9,112 nt of DNA from an uncultured Collinsella sp. Lineage in GTDB: Bacteria > Actinomycetota > Coriobacteriia > Coriobacteriales > Coriobacteriaceae. The first letter of the stretch is position 1. Every line of letters starts with the position of its first letter. The notes below the pieces were generated by a model, which worked only from the letters and a program-made list of their open reading frames with translations, was not told the origin of the DNA and did no database searches. The position numbers and the translations under genes are program-made. Shown here in pieces: positions 1 to 6,159 of this stretch. The DNA is taken from contig USJQ01000030.1 of the NCBI GenBank assembly GCA_900554985.1, positions 1-9,112 on the forward strand, in the 5' to 3' direction.

Positions 1-18
1 AAGGCCCGGCGGTGTAGC

Positions 19-2043
19 TTAGCGTCGACGCTTCCAGATAATGCCGAGCATGATGACGATGATGCCGCCGATAAGGCACGCGCCAACTACTGCCAGCGTG
101 CGGTCTCCCGTTGCGGCGAGCTTACCGGTCGTCTTCTTGGTGATGACCTTCGTGGTCGTCGTGTCCGTCTTAGGCGAGGGCTTAGGCGTCGGGGCCGGTG
201 TGGGCGTGGGGTCCACGGCAGCGGAGCCAAAGCTGATGGTGCCCGCGAGCGAGGTCATCTTGCTCTCCCAGCTGTCCTGCCCGATCAGCGCCCTTAGCGC
301 TGACTCGCAGGTACCCCACTCGGTGTGCTTGGTGGCGTTTGCGAAGGTGGGGAAGTCGGTCGTGTTGGTGATGATGTAGTTGTTGGTGGCGACGGTATAG
401 GTCTTGGCGGGGTCGAGCGTGCTGCCGTCTTTGGTGAGTGTGGCGCTCACAATGCGCTTGCCTTCGGGCTGCGTCCAATCAATCGTCACGTTGATGCCGC
501 CAAAGGAGAGAACGCTGCCAGAGTCATCGCGCCACTTGTACTTGTCTTGCGCCTCCTGCTCGCTGTGACCGGCCGCCACATAAGCCTGCTGAAGCTCGTA
601 GCTGTCGTTGCAATCGTCGCTGATTTGTAGCGAGTGCTCGAGCGCTGCGAGGAAGTCCGCGCCGGTCATGGTCCAGGTCTCCACAGTGTTGCCGTAGGGC
701 GAGATGGCGATGACGTTGCCGGCGGTCACGTTGCCCGCCGCGATGCCGCCGCGGATGCCGCCAGCGTTTTCGATAGCGAAGTCCGCGCCCGTCAGGGCAA
801 GATAGGAGCCGCAAATCACGTGGCCGATGGTCTGGGCCTTGGTGGTGTCGCCCTCCTTGCCGGGGCGGAAATCGGTGGTGCGCACCATTTCCCAACCATG
901 CGTGCCTGCGGCGTCCTCGCCGTAGAAATAGTTGGTGGTGGATGTGCCGAGCACCTTGTTCGATTCGTTTTCAAAGTCCTCGTCGAGCGGCTTGATCTTG
1001 TTGCGGACGGCTTCAAGGCGGCTTTGGTAGTCGGAGCCCTTGTCGGGGTCTGTCAAAAGGTCGTTGACGTTCTTGGCGGTGTAGAGCTTCTCGTCGCTGC
1101 CGTCTGCAGGGACCGTGACCGTGTCATCGTCGGTCGTCTCGGTGCCATTCGTGTCGTATTTGTACGGAATGGAAAGCAGCCCCACCTCGGCAAAGGCGCT
1201 GCCTGCCTCGACAACGTGGATCGTCTTGCCGTCGGCTCCCGTCACCTTCTCGTTAAGGTTGATGTGCTCGTGGCCTGCGATAAGGGCATCGACGCCACGG
1301 AGCCGCGTGGCAAAGGTCTTTGCGTCGAGCGTGTGCGCGATACACACAACAACATCGCAGCCCTCCTTGCGCAGCTGCTCTGCCTCGGCATTGATGGCGT
1401 TCGCGGCACTCGAGAAGCTGGTGCCCGCGACCAGGTCCGCGCGCAGCGAGGAACCTAGCGACTCATCCATGGCTCCGACGACGCCGACCTTGATTTTGTA
1501 GTCGAATGTGGAGTGATCCTCGCTATCCTCCCAGGTGCGATCGAGCGTCTTCGTGATGCTCGAGCTCCATGCGCCGTTCGAGGACGTTGCATTCGCGCAG
1601 AGCATGGCGAAGGGCGTGCCGGTGGTGCTGTAGCCGGTCATGGTGCGGAGTTTGTCCGCGCCGTAGCTCCAGTCGTGGTTGCCTGGCGTGGTTGCGTCGT
1701 AGCCGTCGGCGTAGAAGGTGTCCATGAGCTCGGCGATGCTCTTGCCCTCGCTCATGGTGGCGAAGGACTGTCCGTGGAAGGTGTCGCCCGCATCGAGTAA
1801 AAGATCGGGGGCGCTGCTTTGGGCGCTATAGAGAACCGCCAGTCCGTCAAAGCCCACAGTGCCGGTGCCCTTGCTTGCGTTGTAGCTGTACTTGTAGCTG
1901 CCGTGGATATCGTTGGTGTGCATGACGGCAACGGAGCCGTCAATAGCGGCAGGCAGGTTTCCCGCGAAAGCGAGGCTTGGGATGCCTGCGAGCGCGCCGG
2001 CAAACAACGCGGCGGCCAACGCAAAGCGGGGGAGTCTTTTCAT
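19..2043 (-). CDS. Secreted, sortase-anchored 5'-nucleotidase / 2',3'-cyclic phosphodiesterase family protein
   Basis: Predicted cell-surface metallophosphoesterase of the UshA/5'-nucleotidase family, which dephosphorylates extracellular nucleotides so that nucleosides can be taken up. The 674-residue product starts with a signal peptide (KR, hydrophobic core, AFA cut near residue 27). The N-terminal metallophosphatase domain shows NDIHG (44-48), AGDTFHG (85-91), GNHD (121-124), a lone His in IAHT (H237) and GHEH (257-260), giving the expected two-metal ligands. The C-terminal nucleotidase domain (about 365-605) has NAGGIRGG (426-433) and SPYGN. A Pro/Thr/Lys-rich spacer (612-640) leads to LAATG (642-646), a hydrophobic helix and a final KRRR, a cell-wall sorting signal with Ala in place of the Pro of LPXTG. 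The usual GGDGF substrate motif is replaced by TTDF near 561-564. The ATG has an AAGGA ribosome site 7 bases upstream. Family assignment is firm; exact substrate is not. Confidence 0.95.
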   Translation of the reverse strand: MKRLPRFALAAALFAGALAGIPSLAFAGNLPAAIDGSVAVMHTNDIHGSYKYSYNASKGTGTVGFDGLAVLYSAQSSAPDLLLDAGDTFHGQSFATMSEGKSIAELMDTFYADGYDATTPGNHDWSYGADKLRTMTGYSTTGTPFAMLCANATSSNGAWSSSITKTLDRTWEDSEDHSTFDYKIKVGVVGAMDESLGSSLRADLVAGTSFSSAANAINAEAEQLRKEGCDVVVCIAHTLDAKTFATRLRGVDALIAGHEHINLNEKVTGADGKTIHVVEAGSAFAEVGLLSIPYKYDTNGTETTDDDTVTVPADGSDEKLYTAKNVNDLLTDPDKGSDYQSRLEAVRNKIKPLDEDFENESNKVLGTSTTNYFYGEDAAGTHGWEMVRTTDFRPGKEGDTTKAQTIGHVICGSYLALTGADFAIENAGGIRGGIAAGNVTAGNVIAISPYGNTVETWTMTGADFLAALEHSLQISDDCNDSYELQQAYVAAGHSEQEAQDKYKWRDDSGSVLSFGGINVTIDWTQPEGKRIVSATLTKDGSTLDPAKTYTVATNNYIITNTTDFPTFANATKHTEWGTCESALRALIGQDSWESKMTSLAGTISFGSAAVDPTPTPAPTPKPSPKTDTTTTKVITKKTTGKLAATGDRTLAVVGACLIGGIIVIMLGIIWKRRR

Positions 2044-2050
2044 GGCAGTT

Positions 2051-2064
2051 TCCTTAGTCCTTAG
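2051..2064 (-). repeat. Tandem 7-bp repeat carrying the ribosome binding site of the nucleotidase gene
   Basis: TCCTTAG occurs twice head to tail on the plus strand, so the transcript has CUAAGGA twice. The copy nearer the start codon is well placed as a Shine-Dalgarno site (7 bases from ATG); the other gives a second AGGA seven bases further up. Confidence 0.6.
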
Positions 2065-2080
2065 CCAGAATGTCTGGTTG

Positions 2081-2109
2081 AATATCGGATTATCGACATA
2101 ATATGCGAA
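2081..2109 (-). promoter_or_regulatory. Candidate promoter of the 5'-nucleotidase gene
   Basis: On the minus strand TTCGCA (2104-2109) and GATATT (2081-2086) are separated by 17 bases, each matching 4 of 6 consensus positions. A nearby GATAAT (2089-2094) is an alternative -10. The -35 abuts the terminator of the upstream ABC operon. Between this promoter and the start codon lies a small dyad, CCAGA-ATG-TCTGG (2065-2077), that could be an operator. Placement is by eye only. Confidence 0.35.
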
Positions 2110-2147
2110 AACCGCCGCAAGGGCCTCTGTCCCTTTGCGGCGGTTTT
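2108..2147 (-). terminator. Rho-independent terminator, second of a tandem pair after the ABC operon
   Basis: A nearly perfect hairpin: AAAACCGCCGCA on one side pairs with TGCGGCGGTTTT on the other, extended by GGG/CCC with one bulged base, around a 7-base loop. Both arms end in A4/T4, so it could stop transcription from either side. Because the genes on both sides are on the minus strand, its main job is probably to end the ABC operon before the nucleotidase promoter. Confidence 0.85.
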
Positions 2148-2162
2148 GGCGTTTGCGCAGAT

Positions 2163-2203
2163 AAAACCTACCAAAATAAACCTGTCCCTTTTTGGCAGGT
2201 TTT
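2163..2203 (-). terminator. Hairpin at the stop codon of the ABC ATPase gene; first terminator or REP-like palindrome
   Basis: On the minus strand AAAACCTGCCAAAA (2190-2203) pairs with TTTTGGTAGGTTTT (2163-2176) over 14 positions including one G-U, with a 13-base loop containing GGGACAGG. The outer arm overlaps the TAA stop codon of the ATPase gene, and the 3' arm ends in a T-run, so it can act as a terminator. The A/T-rich arms and the GGGACAGG loop also resemble REP-type palindromes, so its origin is uncertain. Confidence 0.65.
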
Positions 2204-2996
2204 AGCTTAGCAGCATGCGGTCGTTGGCGAGCTCGCCGCCCGAGACCTCCTCGAACTTCTGCAGCAGGTCGGCCACGGTGAGCGACTTCTTCTCGTCGCC
2301 GGCCACGTCGTAGATCACATGGCCCTCGTGCATCATGATCAGACGGTTGCCCAGACGGATGGCGTCGTTCATGTTGTGCGTGACCATGAGCGTGGTCAGG
2401 TGGTTCTCGTCGACGATCTCCTCGGTCAGGTTGAGCACCTTAGAGGCCGTCTTGGGGTCGAGGGCCGCAGTGTGCTCGTCGAGCAGCAGCAGGCGCGGCC
2501 TGGTGAGCGTGGCCATCAGTAGGGTGAGTGCCTGGCGCTGGCCACCCGAGAGCAGGCCGACCTTGGCGTTGAGACGCGTGTCCAGACCAAGGTCCAGGCG
2601 CTTGAGCAGCTCAACGTACTCATCTTTCTCGGCCTTGGTGACGCCCCACGAAAGGCCGCGACGCTGGCCGCGACGCTTGGCGAGGGCCAAGTTCTCGGCA
2701 ATCTGCATGTCGGCAGCGGTACCGCGCATGGGGTCCTGAAACACGCGGCCCAGGTACTTGGCGCGCTGCGACTCGCTCAGGCGCGAGATGTCGGTGCCGT
2801 CGAGCTCGATAACGCCCGAATCGAGCGGGTACACGCCGGCGATCATGTTGAGCAGCGTGGACTTGCCGGCGCCGTTGCCGCCGATCACGGTTACAAAGTC
2901 GCCGTCATTCAGGGTGAGGTCGACGCCGGTGAGCGCGCGCTTCTCGGTGACGGTGCCCTTGTTAAAGGTCTTCTTGACATGCGAGAGCTTAAGCAT
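2202..2996 (-). CDS. ABC transporter ATP-binding protein, TrpXYZ-like (COG1101-type) importer
   Basis: ATPase subunit that drives import through the permease encoded just upstream. In the 264-residue product I see Walker A GGNGAGKST (39-47), Q-loop FQDP (Q87), signature LSGGQRQ (149-155), Walker B LLLLDEH (169-175) running into HTAALDP, and the switch His in VTHNM (H207). DEHTAALDP in place of the common DEPTSALDP is typical of the family that works with COG4120 permeases and COG2984 binding proteins. The frame is open 27 codons further upstream, but I chose the ATG at 2996: it has GAGG and AAGGGAG upstream, and the longer version starts with an unrelated sequence read out of the permease gene. 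The start overlaps the end of the permease gene by 8 bases, which suggests translational coupling. Substrate is not shown by the sequence; relatives import tryptophan or tyrosine in streptococci. Confidence 0.93.
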   Translation of the reverse strand: MLKLSHVKKTFNKGTVTEKRALTGVDLTLNDGDFVTVIGGNGAGKSTLLNMIAGVYPLDSGVIELDGTDISRLSESQRAKYLGRVFQDPMRGTAADMQIAENLALAKRRGQRRGLSWGVTKAEKDEYVELLKRLDLGLDTRLNAKVGLLSGGQRQALTLLMATLTRPRLLLLDEHTAALDPKTASKVLNLTEEIVDENHLTTLMVTHNMNDAIRLGNRLIMMHEGHVIYDVAGDEKKSLTVADLLQKFEEVSGGELANDRMLLS

Positions 2997-3912
2997 CTGC
3001 CTCATCTCCCTTCGTGTAGGAGCTGCGGAGCTTATAGCGCTCCCAAACCACGGGCACGCACAGGGCCACAGCGACAATTACGGCGGAGAGCAGCTTCATG
3101 TCGTTGGCGTCCATGCCCAACTGCAGCACGATGGCGCGGATAAGGAAGTACACCACGGAGCCAAAGACGGCGGAGGCAAGACGGACGCTAAACTGCGTGA
3201 GGCCGCCGGGCAGCAGACGGCCGAGCACCTCGCCGATAACAATGGCGGCAAGACCGATAACGATGGCACCGGTGCCCATACCAATGTCGGCATACTTTTG
3301 GCTCTGGCAGATGAGCGCGCCCGAAAGGCCGATGAGGGCGTTGGAGAGCACGAGGGCGATCATCTTGGTGGAGTTGGTGTTGACGCCCAGAGCGCGGATC
3401 ATGTACGCGTTGTTGCCGGTGGCTGGCGGCGTCGAGCCGATCTCGGTGCCAAAGAACCAATACAGGATGGCAACGATAGCCACGGCGAGCAGGATGCCCA
3501 AGATGATGGCAACGGTGGACTGCGGCAGACCGGTCATATTGCTGACGGCGGAGAACACGGTGCCCTTGGCAAGAATGGGCGTATTGGACTTGCCCATGAT
3601 GCGCAGGTTGATGGACCACAGGCTGATCTGGGTGAGGATTCCGGCGAGGATCGCAGGAATCTCAAAGACGGTGGTCAAAATGCCCGTGACGGCGCCCGCG
3701 ATGGCGCCGGCGCACATACCGGCCAGCACGGCGAGCAGTGGGTCGACGTTGTTATTGACGATGAGCACAGCGCAGACGCAGCCGCCGAGGGCAAAGCTGC
3801 CGTCGCAGGTCATATCGGGAATGTCGAGCAGGCGGAACGTGATAAACACGCCAAGCACCATAATGCCCCAGAGGACGCCCTGCGAAACGGCGCCCTGCAA
3901 TGCAATGAGCAT
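2989..3912 (-). CDS. ABC transporter permease, TrpXYZ-like (COG4120-type) importer
   Basis: Integral membrane subunit of the importer, 307 residues, with about eight to nine hydrophobic segments spread over 10-290 and a short charged C-terminal tail (ERYKLRSSYTKGDEADA). Family marks include the early DIPDMTCDGSFALGG stretch (30-44) and the cytoplasmic loop around TGNNAYMIRALGVNT (165-179), the place where this permease class contacts its ATPase. A strong AGGAGG lies 8 bases before the ATG. The gene sits 203 bases after the substrate-binding-protein gene and overlaps the ATPase gene by 8 bases, giving the order binding protein, permease, ATPase usual for this family. A homodimeric permease is expected, as only one permease gene is present. 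Substrate unknown. Confidence 0.92.
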   Translation of the reverse strand: MLIALQGAVSQGVLWGIMVLGVFITFRLLDIPDMTCDGSFALGGCVCAVLIVNNNVDPLLAVLAGMCAGAIAGAVTGILTTVFEIPAILAGILTQISLWSINLRIMGKSNTPILAKGTVFSAVSNMTGLPQSTVAIILGILLAVAIVAILYWFFGTEIGSTPPATGNNAYMIRALGVNTNSTKMIALVLSNALIGLSGALICQSQKYADIGMGTGAIVIGLAAIVIGEVLGRLLPGGLTQFSVRLASAVFGSVVYFLIRAIVLQLGMDANDMKLLSAVIVAVALCVPVVWERYKLRSSYTKGDEADA

Positions 3913-3995
3913 GCTTCATACCTCCTAGGATAGGGTGGACACGTGATTCACCATAATAGCGGTAACAATGCATAGAAGAGCTGCGGACAGACGTT

Positions 3996-4048
3996 TTGTT
4001 TTACCTGAAACAAGCAGGGCGGACGCCGGTCTACAGCGCCCGCCCCTG
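3996..4048 (-). terminator. Hairpin in the gap between binding-protein and permease genes, likely partial terminator
   Basis: On the minus strand CAGGGGCGGGCGC (4036-4048) pairs with GCGTCCGCCCTG (4015-4026) with small bulges, about 11 base pairs of mostly G-C, followed by CTTGTTTC, a weak U-rich run. Just beyond, TTGTTT and AAACAA form a second small dyad (3996-4013). The U-run is too broken for a full stop, so read-through into permease and ATPase genes with reduced yield is my inference. Nothing else is seen in this 203-base gap except the hairpin at 4090-4130. Confidence 0.5.
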
Positions 4049-4089
4049 TGGCTCAGATATTGAATAACGCGGCTAAAGCGCGAGCACGG

Positions 4090-4130
4090 GCTCTAGACGC
4101 ATGCCGCGTATGGCATTACGCGTCCAGAGC
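4090..4130 (-). other. Long hairpin spanning the stop codon of the binding-protein gene
   Basis: GCTCT, a wobble pair, then GACGC (4120-4130) pairs with GCGTC and AGAGC (4090-4100), and inside it ATGCC pairs with GGCAT around a 6-base loop: about 16 base pairs in all. It includes the last codons and the TAA of the substrate-binding-protein gene. No U-run follows, so it is more likely to protect the mRNA 3' end of that gene than to terminate. Confidence 0.55.
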
Positions 4131-5096
4131 GGAAAGGTCGATGCCCAGGGCCTCGGCCATTTCGTCGTTCTTGACGACGACCAGGTCCTTGCTCGAGAGG
4201 TGCTTGATCGGCATGTCTTCGGGCTTGGCCTCGCCCTTCAGGATCTTAACGGCCATCTCGCCCGCAGCGTAGCCCAGGTCCTCGTAATTGATGGAGAGGG
4301 TGAACAGGCCGCCGGCCATGCACATACCCTCCTCGCCAGTCACGAAGGGAAGCTTGTTTTCCTTGCAGATCTGGCCGACCTGCGAGGCACCCGCGGCGAT
4401 GGTGTTGTCGGTGGGGGAGTACAGCGCGTCGACCTTGCCCACGGCAGACTCGACGACGGACTGAATCTCGTTGGAGCTCGAGACGGTGAAATCGGTGTAC
4501 TCCAGGCCCAGCTTGTCGAGTTCCTTCTTGGCGGCCTTGATCTGGACGTCGGAGTTGGACTCGGCGGTGCAGTAGAGCAGGCCGACCTTTTTAACGTCGG
4601 GCAGGACCTTCTGCATCATCTCGAGCTGCTCGGCGACCGGGGTGAGGTCGGAAGCGCCCGTGACGTTGGTGCCCGGCTTGTCGTTGTCCTGGACCAGGCC
4701 GGAGGCGGCGTAGTCGGTGATGGCACAGCCCACGATGGGGATATCGGCCGTGGCGCCGGCGGCAGCCTGCGCGGCGGGCGTGGCGATGGCATAAATCAGG
4801 TTGACGTTGTCGCCCACAAACTTGTCGGCAATGGACTTACACGTGGACTGGTCGTTCTGGGCGTTCTTCTGGTCGATCTTGACCTTAAGGCCGCTCTTCT
4901 TGATGGCCTTGACGAAGCCGTCGTTGGCGGCATCGAGCGCGGAGTGCTCGGTGAGCTGCAGAACGCCGATGGTGTAGTCGGAACCGGCGGCAGCAGAGCC
5001 GGAACCAGAGTTGCCGCCGCATCCGGCGAGCGGGGCGAGCGCGAGCAGGCCGGCGGAGACCAGAAGGCTCCTGCGGCTGATGGTGATGTCCTTCAT
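4116..5096 (-). CDS. ABC transporter substrate-binding lipoprotein, TrpX-like (COG2984-type)
   Basis: Extracellular solute-binding lipoprotein that feeds the permease and ATPase encoded downstream. The 326-residue product begins MKDITISRRSLLVSAG and has a lipobox LAGC with the lipidated Cys at 26, followed by a Gly/Ser-rich linker. SRRSLL fits the twin-arginine pattern, so export may use Tat. The mature part (about 40-320) is a two-lobed periplasmic-binding-type fold of the family seen with COG4120/COG1101 partners; typical stretches are YTIGVLQLTEHSALD (41-55), IYAIATPAAQAA (101-112), PIVGCAITDYAASGLV (120-135) and LYSPTDNTIAAG (225-236). The start at 5096 was preferred over one 16 codons upstream because the signal peptide begins there and GGGGG precedes it by 7 bases. 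The ligand cannot be read from sequence; amino acids are known for some relatives. Confidence 0.92.
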   Translation of the reverse strand: MKDITISRRSLLVSAGLLALAPLAGCGGNSGSGSAAAGSDYTIGVLQLTEHSALDAANDGFVKAIKKSGLKVKIDQKNAQNDQSTCKSIADKFVGDNVNLIYAIATPAAQAAAGATADIPIVGCAITDYAASGLVQDNDKPGTNVTGASDLTPVAEQLEMMQKVLPDVKKVGLLYCTAESNSDVQIKAAKKELDKLGLEYTDFTVSSSNEIQSVVESAVGKVDALYSPTDNTIAAGASQVGQICKENKLPFVTGEEGMCMAGGLFTLSINYEDLGYAAGEMAVKILKGEAKPEDMPIKHLSSKDLVVVKNDEMAEALGIDLSALDA

Positions 5097-5131
5097 ATCA
5101 TTACCCCCAGTATAAAAATGGCTGGAAACAC

Positions 5132-5150
5132 TGCACTGGGACAAAGTGCA
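5132..5150. promoter_or_regulatory. Perfect inverted repeat in the leader of the ABC operon
   Basis: TGCACT-GGGACAA-AGTGCA: 6-base arms with a 7-base spacer, lying between the candidate -10 and the ribosome binding site of the substrate-binding-protein gene. It could be an operator or an mRNA leader hairpin. TGGGAC occurs at 5137-5142 and again at 5153-5158. Confidence 0.4.
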
Positions 5151-5156
5151 AGTGGG

Positions 5157-5187
5157 ACTATAGTAGCGCTGATGTCCATTTTTACAA
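5157..5187 (-). promoter_or_regulatory. Candidate promoter of the ABC transporter operon
   Basis: On the minus strand TATAGT (5157-5162) matches the -10 consensus at 5 of 6 positions. Possible -35 boxes are TTGTAA (5182-5187, spacing 19) or TGTAAA (5181-5186, spacing 18). Transcription would start near 5150, leaving a leader of about 55 bases that contains the inverted repeat at 5132-5150. Confidence 0.4.
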
Positions 5188-5214
5188 CAGCCTGGCGGGT
5201 TTTTTAATACAGAA

Positions 5215-5247
5215 TCGGATGGGCGGTACGGGTAGTCGAATGGGCGG
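5215..5247. repeat. Pair of 12-bp direct repeats, 21 bp apart, upstream of the ABC operon promoter
   Basis: TCGGATGGGCGG (5215-5226) and TCGAATGGGCGG (5236-5247) differ at one base. A 21-bp period is two turns of the DNA helix, so two protein subunits could bind on one face. They lie just after the stop codon of the WYL regulator gene and about 30-60 bases upstream of the candidate -35 of the ABC operon. Confidence 0.55.
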
Positions 5248-5256
5248 CGGAGGGTC

Positions 5257-6042
5257 TTATGCGGCGGAGGAGGCGTCGTCCTCGTCCAGGGCGGCGAAGA
5301 GCTTCTTGCCGTCGAGCAGGCGCGTGCTGACGTTTCTCATACGGGCGATCTCGACGGTGCGCAGCGTATCGTCGGTGCCTCGGGCGTCGTAGACCGTTCC
5401 CAGCAGATACGAGATGCCATCGCGCTGCCTGATGGCAAAGGGACGGAGTGTCATCCGTGCTGCTTCGGTTTCGCCGCGTGTCGTGACGCTCGAAATATCA
5501 AAACTCACCGTGGTTCCGTGGTCGATGGCCTGCTCGACGAGCTCGCACGTGTCGATGCGCTTGATGGGCGTGCGTGTTGCCTTGGTAGCCTTGCTGCCTG
5601 CGCTTGGAGCGGGTTCGGGTGTATCGAGGTAGCCGCGAACGTCGGCGCTCGCCATGGCAACTAAGTGCTGCGCCATGCTCTTGCGGATAGCGATAGGCGT
5701 GGAGCGGTTGCGCATGACCATACCGTGGAGCCGGATGATCTCTTCATCGGTGAGCGGGCGGGTAAGAAGTTTGTAGCCCACGCCGCGTTTGTATTCAATT
5801 TCGTATCCGGCATGGCGAAGCGCGGAGATGGCGGTGTAGATGCTGCGCCGCGCCGCCGAGATGGGCATGCGGGCGGGGTCGTCGGGATGGGCGAGGCGCC
5901 GGATCAGCTCATCGGAAAGCATGGCCTTGTCTTCGCCGGTGTTTTCGCTCAAGAGCTGCAGGATACGAACGGCGCGATAGGCTGCCATCGAGGCGGCGCC
6001 CCTCGTCGTGGTGTCGTAGGTTTCAACAGCGGCTTCGGTCAT
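5257..6042 (-). CDS. HTH and WYL-domain transcriptional regulator
   Basis: Cytoplasmic DNA-binding regulator, 261 residues. The N-terminal part (about 20-95) looks like a winged helix: AAYRAVRILQLLSENTG, then a helix pair ending SIYTAISALRHAGYEIEYKRG and the wing GVGYKL. The C-terminal part (about 160-245) fits a WYL domain, with TLRPFAIRQRDGISYLLGTV and RTVEIARMRNV matching the usual strand pattern, though the hallmark W of WYL is Ser here (SYL, 211-213). A low-complexity Pro/Ala/Ser/Lys/Thr linker (about 140-158) separates the two. WYL domains sense ligands in many repressors and activators; the ligand here is unknown. An in-frame GTG lies three codons upstream at 6051, but its AAGGA is only one base away, whereas the ATG at 6042 has the same AAGGA at 10 bases. 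It lies directly upstream of the ABC importer on the same strand with no terminator between, so it is a candidate regulator of that operon. Confidence 0.85.
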   Translation of the reverse strand: MTEAAVETYDTTTRGAASMAAYRAVRILQLLSENTGEDKAMLSDELIRRLAHPDDPARMPISAARRSIYTAISALRHAGYEIEYKRGVGYKLLTRPLTDEEIIRLHGMVMRNRSTPIAIRKSMAQHLVAMASADVRGYLDTPEPAPSAGSKATKATRTPIKRIDTCELVEQAIDHGTTVSFDISSVTTRGETEAARMTLRPFAIRQRDGISYLLGTVYDARGTDDTLRTVEIARMRNVSTRLLDGKKLFAALDEDDASSAA

Positions 6043-6122
6043 GGTGCCCACGTCCTTTCCGTTTTGGGTGGCGACGGTATGGAGCCTAGGACGCGGGGCT
6101 TTCCCAGGGGCGCAGGGCGCTC

Positions 6123-6139
6123 TGGGCGGTCGGTAGTCG
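6123..6139. promoter_or_regulatory. Motif upstream of the WYL gene that recurs upstream of the ABC operon
   Basis: TGGGCGGTCGGTAGTCG here matches 5220-5238 (TGGGCGGTACGGGTAGTCG) apart from two single-base insertions, in the same orientation. One copy is about 80 bases before the WYL start codon, the other just after its stop and before the ABC operon promoter. It is a candidate binding site for the WYL protein; this is inference. Confidence 0.4.
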
Positions 6140-6159
6140 TCGGCAAACGGCGGGTCGAG

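Noticed and set aside
634..1458. 274-codon plus-strand open frame opposite the nucleotidase gene
   Set aside because: Antisense to a gene with complete catalytic motifs; no ribosome site or domain of its own.
2758..3933. 391-codon plus-strand open frame opposite the permease and ATPase genes
   Set aside because: Antisense to two well-supported ABC genes; the product is Gly/Asp/His/Gln-rich with no recognisable fold.
5188..5206. Plus-strand CTGGCGGGTTTTTT looked like the right half of a terminator
   Set aside because: No matching left arm (CCCGCCA) lies before it on the plus strand, and no plus-strand gene ends here.
4101..5207. 368-codon plus-strand open frame opposite the binding-protein gene
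   Set aside because: Antisense shadow of a lipoprotein gene with intact signal and fold; repetitive Gly/Val/Asp/Leu content.
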